Origin: Chloroflexota bacterium
Lineage (GTDB): Bacteria; Chloroflexota; Anaerolineae; Anaerolineales; DRMV01
DNA length: 11,895 bases
Assembly (NCBI GenBank): GCA_013153335.1
Contig: JAADEP010000064.1
Location: 1 to 11,895 of the forward strand
Direction: 5' to 3'
In this document: one piece after another, positions 7,052 to 11,895 of the stretch
Layout: each line of letters begins with the position of its first letter
Position numbering within the stretch: position 1 is the stretch's first letter
Made by a program: the position numbers and the translations under genes
Notes under the pieces: generated by a model
Told to the model about the DNA's origin: nothing
Database searches by the model: none
What the model saw: the letters and a program-made list of their open reading frames with translations, nothing else

Positions 7052-7520
7052 CGCCGCTTAAGCCCCCGCGCTTTTCGACCAACCGGATGTTGGTGATGCG
7101 CATGGTCTTTTCCGCGGCTTTGGCCATGTCATACACCGTAAGGGCCGCGACGCTGACCGCGGTCAGGGCCTCCATCTCAACTCCTGTGCGCGCCTTGGTA
7201 CGCACGGTCGCGGTGATCTCAACGCCGGGCCAGTCCGCGCGCAGCGTCAGCTCGACTTGAATATGGGTGAGCGGCAAAGGGTGACACAGGGGGATAAGCT
7301 CGGCCGTCTTTTTCGCGGCCATCACCCCCGCGATCTGAGCAACGGTGAGCACGTCGCCCTTTTTAAGCGCGCCCTGACGAATGAGCTCAAAGGTCGTGGG
7401 CTGCATGCGCACTTCGCCTTTGGCCACAGCTACCCGTTCGGTTTCGGGCTTCCAGCCCACGTCGACCATGTGGGCACGCCCTTGGTCATCTAGATGGGTC
7501 AGACGGGGTTCGTCAGCCAT
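7035..7520 (-). CDS. moaC: Cyclic pyranopterin monophosphate synthase (MoaC)
   Basis: MoaC converts the cyclic GTP-derived intermediate made by the radical SAM enzyme MoaA into cyclic pyranopterin monophosphate, the first stable precursor of molybdenum cofactor, in the cytoplasm. The 161-residue length is normal. The signature stretches MAAKKTAELIPLCHPLPLTH (67-86), TGVEMEALTAVSVAALTVYDM (112-132) and LVEKRGGLSGD (147-157) are intact. Catalytic residues line up with the E. coli enzyme at an offset of three: K54, H80, E115, E117, D131 and K134. It starts three bases after the stop of the PfpI-like gene and overlaps the lipid-kinase-like gene downstream. No other molybdopterin gene is in the window, so the rest of the pathway must lie elsewhere. 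Confidence 0.97.
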   Translation of the reverse strand: MADEPRLTHLDDQGRAHMVDVGWKPETERVAVAKGEVRMQPTTFELIRQGALKKGDVLTVAQIAGVMAAKKTAELIPLCHPLPLTHIQVELTLRADWPGVEITATVRTKARTGVEMEALTAVSVAALTVYDMAKAAEKTMRITNIRLVEKRGGLSGDVRNE

Positions 7521-7523
7521 GGC

Positions 7524-8045
7524 CTAGGCCTCGCTCAAAGCTTGTATGAGCACCCGACAGAACGCGGGGATGTCTTGCACGACCCGGCCCCAAACCAGAT
7601 TGCCGTCCCGAAATGCGGGCTCATCGACCCATATGCCGCCTGCGTTGAGGATGTCATCTCGAATGCCTCGCGAGCCTGTGGCCTTATGGCCGGCCACGAT
7701 ACCCGCGGAGATCAGCACCCAACCCCCATGGCACAAGCTGGCCACAATTTTGCCCTGGTGATACGCACCCCGGACCAAATCCAATACGCCCGGATCGCGA
7801 CGCAGTTTGTCCGGCGCCCATCCGCCCGGCACCACGACCGCATCGATGCTCGCGGGGTCGATGTCCCGCGCCGCGAGGGTGGCTTCGGCCTTCAAGCAAT
7901 GCTTGCCCGTGTAGCGCCCCGGCTTGCGGCTCGCGACCAAAACGTCCGCTCCTTCCTCCTCAAGCCGCATCCGCGGGACCCAGAACTCCAGGTCTTCAAA
8001 GCCTTCGTCCACCAACACCACGACACGCTTCCCTTGCAAACGCAT
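7524..8045 (-). CDS. PfpI/DJ-1 superfamily protein (class I glutamine amidotransferase-like)
   Basis: This 173-residue protein is a full-length single-domain member of the DJ-1/PfpI family. The nucleophile elbow VASLCHGGW (101-109) gives C105 and H106, and the conserved acid is E14 in DEGFEDLE. GIRDDILNAGG (127-137) and VVQDIPAFCR (155-164) match the PfpI C-terminal half. Family members are described as intracellular proteases, glyoxalase/deglycase-type enzymes or stress chaperones; the exact reaction cannot be read from sequence. An AGGAGGT site lies 5 bases before the ATG, in the 15-base gap after jag, so translation should be strong. It sits mid-operon between jag and moaC. Confidence 0.92.
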   Translation of the reverse strand: MRLQGKRVVVLVDEGFEDLEFWVPRMRLEEEGADVLVASRKPGRYTGKHCLKAEATLAARDIDPASIDAVVVPGGWAPDKLRRDPGVLDLVRGAYHQGKIVASLCHGGWVLISAGIVAGHKATGSRGIRDDILNAGGIWVDEPAFRDGNLVWGRVVQDIPAFCRVLIQALSEA

Positions 8046-8060
8046 ACCACACCTCCTGGG

Positions 8061-8750
8061 TTACGCGTCAGGAGTTTCAGGGGCATCAGAATCCGCATCG
8101 GACGTAGCTTTATCCGTCTCCGCGTCCGAGCGGGGCAGCTCGGTTTCTTCGCTCGGCGGGAACCAAGGCTGCCGGGGATAGATGACCACGCGGCGGTTCG
8201 GTTCTTCGCCCTGGGAACGGGTCTCGACGCGCGAATCGCGGTGCAACGCGATGTGCACAACTCGGCGGTCCGCCGCGTTCATAGGGGGGAGGGCCTGGGG
8301 TTGGCCCGTGCGCCATACTTCATCCGCCGTCGCTTCGGCTTGGGTCTTGATAGCCTCGGCCGCGCGGGTCGCGTCTTCATCGATATGGAACTCGACCTCG
8401 ATTTGGCGACCGCCCAGCTGGTGACTCGCCATAAGCTGCAAGAGGAGCTTCAAAGCTTCAAGGCGCTCTTGGACTTCGGGCCGGGTAAACAATTGCATAT
8501 CCGCGCCCCAAAGCACCACATGCACCCGGTCATCTTGGCGTTGGGTCGCGGGTTGAATGCGGAACTGCACGTGAATTTCCAGGATGCGGAACAGACGGTG
8601 CAAAATGTTCGCAACCACGCGTTCTTCTCGACGCAGCGCCGGTTGCCCGCTGCTAGATGCGGACCGCTTAGGTCGGCGCGTGCCGCGTCGGCTCCGGGGC
8701 GGCGAACTCGCGCGTCGAGAAGCCCGGGGCCGTCGGCGTCGTTGGCTCAT
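8061..8750 (-). CDS. jag: Jag/KhpB-type KH-R3H RNA-binding protein
   Basis: The 229-residue protein follows yidC, the usual place of jag (SpoIIIJ-associated). Residues 1-43 are extremely Arg/Ser-rich and replace the usual Jag_N domain. A KH-like domain spans about 45-122, an R3H domain about 125-192 with the R-x3-H motif at R162 and H166 (LPPMNAADRRVVHIAL) and a RRVVIYP end, and an acidic, disordered tail runs from 193 to 229. KhpB proteins bind many RNAs and affect cell elongation and division. The KH domain is odd: where Jag proteins have the GRRG (GXXG) loop, this one reads LFTRPE (87-92), so the main nucleic-acid-gripping loop appears lost. AGGAG lies 7 bases before the ATG. RNA binding may depend on the R3H domain and basic tail. 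Confidence 0.87.
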   Translation of the reverse strand: MSQRRRRPRASRRASSPPRSRRGTRRPKRSASSSGQPALRREERVVANILHRLFRILEIHVQFRIQPATQRQDDRVHVVLWGADMQLFTRPEVQERLEALKLLLQLMASHQLGGRQIEVEFHIDEDATRAAEAIKTQAEATADEVWRTGQPQALPPMNAADRRVVHIALHRDSRVETRSQGEEPNRRVVIYPRQPWFPPSEETELPRSDAETDKATSDADSDAPETPDA

Positions 8751-8777
8751 GACTGCGCTCCTACTGCGCTGGGGTCG

Positions 8778-8812
8778 GGCCAGGTTCGGCTTGGGCCAAG
8801 CCGGGCCTGGCC
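8778..8812. repeat. Strong hairpin between yidC and jag
   Basis: Outer arms GGCCAGG (8778-8784) and CCTGGCC (8806-8812) and inner arms CGGCTT (8787-8792) and AAGCCG (8798-8803) pair perfectly around a five-base loop, with one 2x2 mismatch between them. This gives 13 pairs within 35 bases. It lies in the 125-base gap between yidC and jag, the widest gap in the operon. No T-run follows on either strand, so it is more likely an mRNA-processing or stabilising stem than a terminator. Confidence 0.6.
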
Positions 8813-8875
8813 GCTTTCATCTTACCACGCTGGGGATGGGAAAACCGTGTTCGTCGGCAGAGCCCGAGAAAAAGC

Positions 8876-9646
8876 TCACTTCTTTCCGCCCCCGAAGGGG
8901 ATGAGGTCGCGCCACGAAAGTTTGCCCATGAGCGCGTATTGGGCAATCGAAACCAAATTGCTCGTAAGGAAGTAGAGCGCCAAGCCCGAGGCAAAGGTCA
9001 TGGCAAAGTAGCCCAACATCAAGGGCATGTAATAGCTCATCATGGTGTTCATGGATTGGGCTTGGTCCGAACCGCTGGTGGGCGAGACGCTGGAGGCAAC
9101 TTTGGCTTGAATATAGCCCGTGTACGCGACCAGCAAGGCCATGACCGGAATGCCGAAGTTCAACCCGGGTATGGTGAGCCGCTCCGGTCGGCTGAGGTCC
9201 ATCCACAAGAAATGACTGTCAATGGGCAAGAGCTTGGCCGCATCCCAGCCGGGATAGATGAGCGCGGTGAGTTCTAACAATTGGGCGGGCGTGTTGCCCA
9301 AGGCCAAAATGATAGCCTGATAGAGGCCGAAGATCACGGGGATTTGGATGAGCATGGGCAAACATGATGCGAAAGGGTTGACGCCCAGCTCTTGGTAAAG
9401 CTTCATTTGCTCTTGCGCCAATCGCTCGCGGTCGTTTTTGTACTTGCGCTGGATTTCTTTCCAGCGTGGATCTTGTTGAAGCTTTTGCATGGCCTCCGCG
9501 CTCTTGGTCTGCTGTCGCATCAAGGGGTACAGAATAAGCCGAATGAGCACGGTGAAGATGATGATGGCCAGGCCGAAGTTGCCGACCAGCGAATAAATCC
9601 ACAAGAGCAGGTTGATCATGGGTTGGACGACAAAGGTGGTCCACAT
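8876..9646 (-). CDS. yidC: YidC/Oxa1-family membrane protein insertase
   Basis: YidC inserts membrane proteins, alone or with SecYEG. The 256-residue product is the short Gram-positive/Oxa1 type, without the large periplasmic domain of E. coli YidC. The first conserved segment holds the positively charged groove residue R36 in VLIRLILYPL. A charged cytoplasmic hairpin runs from about 44 to 88, followed by GVNPFASCLPMLIQIPVIFGLYQAI (88-112). Further membrane segments lie at about 164-180, 204-220 and 222-240. The C-terminal tail is short (LIPFGGGKK). No lipobox is seen, so the first hydrophobic segment probably stays as a membrane anchor. It is 15 bases downstream of the beta-propeller lipoprotein gene and upstream of jag. 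The ATG at 9646 has an AAAGG-type site nearby. Confidence 0.96.
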   Translation of the reverse strand: MWTTFVVQPMINLLLWIYSLVGNFGLAIIIFTVLIRLILYPLMRQQTKSAEAMQKLQQDPRWKEIQRKYKNDRERLAQEQMKLYQELGVNPFASCLPMLIQIPVIFGLYQAIILALGNTPAQLLELTALIYPGWDAAKLLPIDSHFLWMDLSRPERLTIPGLNFGIPVMALLVAYTGYIQAKVASSVSPTSGSDQAQSMNTMMSYYMPLMLGYFAMTFASGLALYFLTSNLVSIAQYALMGKLSWRDLIPFGGGKK

Positions 9647-9661
9647 AAGCCTTTATCCTTG

Positions 9662-10735
9662 CTATTTGGCCGGGAATGTCCAGCGGATTTGTCCGTCGAG
9701 TGACCATACGATGAGGAATTGCTTCGCGTTCATCGTGGGCGTGATCAGCCCTTCCTCATCGGGAAGTACGGTCAAAGGCCCCGCGAACCCATCTTTGGCG
9801 AGCTCCTCCACCGTCCGCCGCCACCGAACCTGGCCCGTGGCCCAGTCCAGCGCAACCAAATCGCCCGTTCGCGTGGCCACGTAGAGCGTGTCTTTCACGC
9901 GCGCAGGCCGTGCGGCGATAGGCGCCTCCAGGTTGCGTTCCCAGAGGACGGTGCCGTCGCGGCCGTCCAAGGCGTAGACGTAGCCCTGCATGTCGGCCAC
10001 GATCACGTGGTCGTCTGCCACGAACGGTTGGTGCCAGACCCAACCACGCAACGTTTGCTGCCAAAGCACGCGGCCATCCTCAGGGCTGAGCGCTGTGACC
10101 ACGGGCGCCAACGCGGCCATGAAGATGCGGTCGTCGGTCACCACGGGCGGTGCAGGCAACGCGCCCGGTAGCTCCACTTGCCATTCCACCTGGCCGCTTT
10201 TGGGGTTCAACGCGTACAAGTGGTGGTCCATACTGGCCAGGTACAGCCGGTCTTGCGCCAACACGGGTTGCGCCCACAAAGCAGCCTGCGTGGTGAAGGT
10301 CCACTTCAGCTGGCCGTTCCGATCCAAAACATACAACGTGCCGTCCGCGTTTGGGGCGTACAACACGCCATCGACCAGCAGCGGTGACGCGATATATCGA
10401 TCCTGCGCCTGGTCGAAAGTCCACTTTTGGGTCCCATTCGCGGGGTCAAGGCCATAGAGCACATTGTCATAGCCGCCAACGACCAATAGGTTATCCGCCC
10501 GCACGGGCGCGGCGAAGAAGGTCTGCTTGCGATTCGGTTCAGGCGGGAACTGCCAAAGGGGCTGGCCATCGGGCAGGCGCAACGCGTAGACCTGCTGCTG
10601 ATACGCGACGTAAAGCGTGTCCTGCTCCACGGTCACTCCAGGCCAGCTGCTGGGAGAGATGCGGGTACAAGCCGTGGCCAGCGTGGCCATGAGCAGTGCG
10701 ATCGTCCACCCTACCCATCGGATCCTTGGGCTCAT
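9662..10735 (-). CDS. PQQ-like eight-repeat beta-propeller lipoprotein
   Basis: The 357-residue protein begins with a basic end and hydrophobic stretch that finishes in LATAC, with Cys23 as a plausible lipobox cysteine, so an exported lipid-anchored protein is expected. The rest consists of eight repeats of the form (V/L)YALD-x-x-(D)G-x-x-x-W: VYALRLPDGQPLW, LYGLDPANGTQKW, LYVLDRNGQLKW, LYALNPKSGQVEW, VTALSPEDGRVLW, VYALDGRDGTVLW, LVALDWATGQVRW and IVWSLDGQIRW. This is the PQQ-binding-like (BamB/Pfam PQQ_2) propeller pattern. Quinoprotein cofactor ligands are not recognisable, so a scaffold role is more likely than an enzyme. It lies between yidD and yidC, suggesting a part in membrane or exported protein folding, by analogy with BamB; this is inference. 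The ATG at 10735 is preferred because GGAAGG is 9 bases upstream; the ATG at 10744 touches that site directly. Confidence 0.9.
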   Translation of the reverse strand: MSPRIRWVGWTIALLMATLATACTRISPSSWPGVTVEQDTLYVAYQQQVYALRLPDGQPLWQFPPEPNRKQTFFAAPVRADNLLVVGGYDNVLYGLDPANGTQKWTFDQAQDRYIASPLLVDGVLYAPNADGTLYVLDRNGQLKWTFTTQAALWAQPVLAQDRLYLASMDHHLYALNPKSGQVEWQVELPGALPAPPVVTDDRIFMAALAPVVTALSPEDGRVLWQQTLRGWVWHQPFVADDHVIVADMQGYVYALDGRDGTVLWERNLEAPIAARPARVKDTLYVATRTGDLVALDWATGQVRWRRTVEELAKDGFAGPLTVLPDEEGLITPTMNAKQFLIVWSLDGQIRWTFPAK

Positions 10736-10744
10736 TCTTGACAT

Positions 10745-10750
10745 CCTTCC
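10745..10750 (-). promoter_or_regulatory. Ribosome binding site deciding the propeller gene start
   Basis: Minus-strand GGAAGG abuts the ATG at 10744 with no spacer but is 9 bases from the ATG at 10735. Spacing favours 10735. Confidence 0.55.
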
Positions 10751-10762
10751 ATAATTCGGCGG

Positions 10763-11086
10763 TTACGGTACTGGGTCGTAGCCGCCTGGGTTAAAGGGGT
10801 TGCAGCGCAACACGCGCCAGATGGCCATCAGGCCGCCTTTGAGCGCGCCGTATTTATAGATGGCCTCGTAGCCATAATGCGAACAAGTGGGATAAAAACG
10901 ACACGTATTCGCGGGCAGCAACCGAGAGAAAGTCAGCTGATACGCGCGGATCAACAAAAGCAACAACCACCGCGGCCAATACCGCGGGGTGCGAGGCAGT
11001 TGACGCAACGAAGGCAAAGGCGGGTTTTCGGGTCGAAACCCCCAAGGGAAGGGTTGCTCCGATTGCCCGTCTTGCGGTTTGGCCAT
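10763..11086 (-). CDS. yidD: YidD family membrane protein insertion efficiency factor
   Basis: YidD is a small membrane-associated protein whose gene normally sits between rnpA and yidC and which aids insertion of membrane proteins. The signature CRFYPTCSHYGYEAI (62-76) and GGLMAIWRVLRCNPFNPGGYDPVP (84-107) are complete, with C62, C68 and C95. The 107-residue product has about 38 extra N-terminal residues, proline-rich and followed by WLLLLLIRAYQ (40-50), compared with the usual 70-85 residues. An ATG at 11092 overlaps the rnpA stop as ATGA but is only 2 bases from the AGGAG site. The ATG at 11086 is 8 bases from it and is preferred; the difference is two residues. Confidence 0.94.
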   Translation of the reverse strand: MAKPQDGQSEQPFPWGFRPENPPLPSLRQLPRTPRYWPRWLLLLLIRAYQLTFSRLLPANTCRFYPTCSHYGYEAIYKYGALKGGLMAIWRVLRCNPFNPGGYDPVP

Positions 11087-11088
11087 GG

Positions 11089-11445
11089 TCATGTCTCCTG
11101 CCCGGGTGGAGGCGCGAGCAAGCCCGCTTGCTGGAGCAAAGCCTCAACCGCGGCGTCCAAATCCCAATACGACGCGTGCGCGCTCCGCGGCCGAGCGATG
11201 AGCCAATAGTCGTACGCGGGGGCCAAGCGCGGCAACCGCAAGCGCATGATCTCGCGCAACCGTCGCTTGACTTTATTCCGCTGGACCGCCTTGCCCACCG
11301 CGCGACTCGCGGTCACCCCAATGCGGGGATAACCAACCGGGTTCGGCGCGACGCGCAACACCACCAAAGGATGCACAAACGCTCGTCCTTGTTGATAGAG
11401 ACGCTCAAAATCCCGGCGCTTGCGCAATCGATACCGCCGCTTCAC
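11089..11445 (-). CDS. rnpA: Ribonuclease P protein component
   Basis: RnpA is the protein cofactor of the RNase P ribozyme that trims the 5' leaders of precursor tRNAs. The 118-residue product shows the family's features: the N-terminal RLRKRRDFERLYQQGR (6-21), the central strand PRIGVTASRAVGKAVQRNKVKRRLRE (40-65) with the RNR-type motif at R56-N57-K58 and the basic helix that follows, and YDYWLIARP (78-86). The start codon is GTG at 11445, 18 bases after the rpmH stop, with a G-run (GGGGG) upstream as a modest ribosome binding site. No better start is available because the family's N-terminus begins here. The stop overlaps the first ATG of yidD. Unlike in Thermus, rpmH does not overlap rnpA. 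Confidence 0.96.
   Translation of the reverse strand: MKRRYRLRKRRDFERLYQQGRAFVHPLVVLRVAPNPVGYPRIGVTASRAVGKAVQRNKVKRRLREIMRLRLPRLAPAYDYWLIARPRSAHASYWDLDAAVEALLQQAGLLAPPPGQET
11095..11099 (-). promoter_or_regulatory. Ribosome binding site deciding the yidD start
   Basis: AGGAG within the end of rnpA lies 2 bases from the ATG at 11092 and 8 bases from the ATG at 11086. The second spacing is far more usual. The arrangement also couples yidD translation to rnpA. Confidence 0.6.
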
Positions 11446-11463
11446 CCGGCCCCCACTTCGGGA

Positions 11464-11652
11464 CTACCGATTCGGCGAGTAGCGCCCCTTCCAGTTAATG
11501 CGCTTGACGTGCTCATTCATGCGCACCGTGAGGCGATGACGCCCCTTGAGACGCCGACGCTTGAGCACCTGGCGTCCGCCGCGGGTTTTCATGCGGGCTC
11601 GAAACCCGTGCACCCGCACTCGTCGCCGAATTTTCGGCTGATAACGCTTCAT
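11464..11652 (-). CDS. rpmH: 50S ribosomal protein L34
   Basis: L34 is a small basic protein of the large ribosomal subunit. The 62-residue product carries the diagnostic HGFRARMKTRGGRQVLKRRR (15-34) and KGRHRLTV (36-43). The N-terminus reads MKRYQP, one residue shorter than the usual MKRTYQP. Typical L34 ends near the LTV; here 19 more residues follow (44-62), basic and aromatic, with no stop between them. A perfect AGGAGGTGA site precedes the ATG at 11652, so longer upstream readings are rejected. It is the first gene of the operon behind the promoter at 11762-11790, with rnpA 18 bases downstream. Confidence 0.97.
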   Translation of the reverse strand: MKRYQPKIRRRVRVHGFRARMKTRGGRQVLKRRRLKGRHRLTVRMNEHVKRINWKGRYSPNR

Positions 11653-11657
11653 CGTGT

Positions 11658-11666
11658 TCACCTCCT
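11658..11666 (-). promoter_or_regulatory. Shine-Dalgarno of rpmH
   Basis: AGGAGGTGA on the minus strand is a full match to the 16S anti-SD. Its AGGAGG core lies 8 bases before the ATG at 11652. It fixes the start and fits very high expression. Confidence 0.85.
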
Positions 11667-11761
11667 GGATATCCGCGTCGCCTCGAAGGCACAACAAAGA
11701 CAAAAACAACCCACGCCCCGCTGGTCTCCCTATTGGGTCCACCGGGCCAGGCCAACGACAT

Positions 11762-11790
11762 AGTATACTCGACTCCTCAAACTACGTCAA
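11762..11790 (-). promoter_or_regulatory. Promoter of the rpmH-rnpA-yidD-yidC operon
   Basis: The minus strand reads TTGACG (11785-11790), a 17-bp spacer, then TATACT (11762-11767), each five of six to the sigma70 consensus with ideal spacing. Transcription would start near 11755, giving a leader of about 100 nt before rpmH. The leader has a short GC stem (11711-11724) followed by a T-rich stretch. Confidence 0.78.
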
Positions 11791-11895
11791 ACGTGGCGCA
11801 AGGTCGGGTGCAGGCAAATCTCGTAGAAATGGGATATAAAACAAGAAGCCGGGCTGTCGCGGATGATGCTCATCCAACACGGGATTTCGCCCCCA
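11791..11895. other. Right-edge non-coding sequence
   Basis: Upstream of the rpmH promoter I see no gene start with a ribosome binding site, no DnaA box close to consensus, and no clear repeat. In many bacteria dnaA or oriC lies on this side of rpmH, but nothing here shows it. Confidence 0.4.

Noticed and set aside
7494..8975. 493-codon open frame on the plus strand
   Set aside because: It runs antisense through moaC, the PfpI-like gene and jag, has Arg/Pro-rich content typical of a shadow frame in GC-rich DNA, and no ribosome binding site or recognisable domain.
11653..11895. oriC or DnaA boxes beside rpmH
   Set aside because: No 9-mer close to TTATCCACA was found on either strand; CATCCAACA near the end needs an extra base to match.

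Overview
The window is a GC-rich bacterial chromosome segment carrying thirteen genes that I can support. Twelve lie on the minus strand and one on the plus strand. No mobile element, CRISPR array, tRNA or rRNA is visible. The best guess for the host is a Chloroflexota (Anaerolineae-like) or similar deep-branching, possibly thermophilic lineage. This rests on the order rpmH-rnpA-yidD-(beta-propeller lipoprotein)-yidC-jag, on the DtxR/FeoA fusion beside FeoB, and on the short Oxa1-type YidC without a large periplasmic domain. The assignment is inference; no marker here settles it.

Region 1 (1-1810, plus strand): a 5' flank with an extended -10 promoter inside a small inverted repeat, then a 549-residue polytopic membrane protein that looks like a GT-C-fold glycosyltransferase. 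It converges on feoB with only 40 bases between them.

Region 2 (1851-6007, minus strand): an iron/manganese operon. A strong sigma70-type promoter (TTGACA, 18 bp, TACAAT) at 5978-6007 drives a soluble DtxR/MntR-type regulator. Next comes a membrane-anchored protein joining a DtxR-like winged helix to two FeoA-like domains, and then the ferrous iron transporter FeoB. The regulator and the fusion share an ATGA overlap. No free-standing feoA or feoC is present, so the fusion probably supplies both roles to FeoB at the membrane. This is the most unusual unit in the window.

Region 3 (6146-11790, minus strand): a long collinear operon starting from a good promoter at 11762-11790. Its order is rpmH (L34), rnpA (RNase P protein), yidD, an eight-repeat PQQ-type beta-propeller lipoprotein, yidC, jag/khpB, a PfpI/DJ-1-like protein, moaC, and a divergent diacylglycerol-kinase-family protein. 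The first part is the classic origin-proximal ribosome, RNase P and membrane-insertion cluster. The last three genes are metabolic additions. Several members are atypical: L34 has a C-terminal extension, the Jag KH domain lacks its GXXG loop, YidD has an N-terminal extension, and the lipid-kinase-like protein has altered nucleotide-binding motifs.

The last 240 bases (11653-11895) hold the rpmH leader and promoter and no gene. dnaA or oriC might be expected beyond the right edge, but no DnaA box is seen here.
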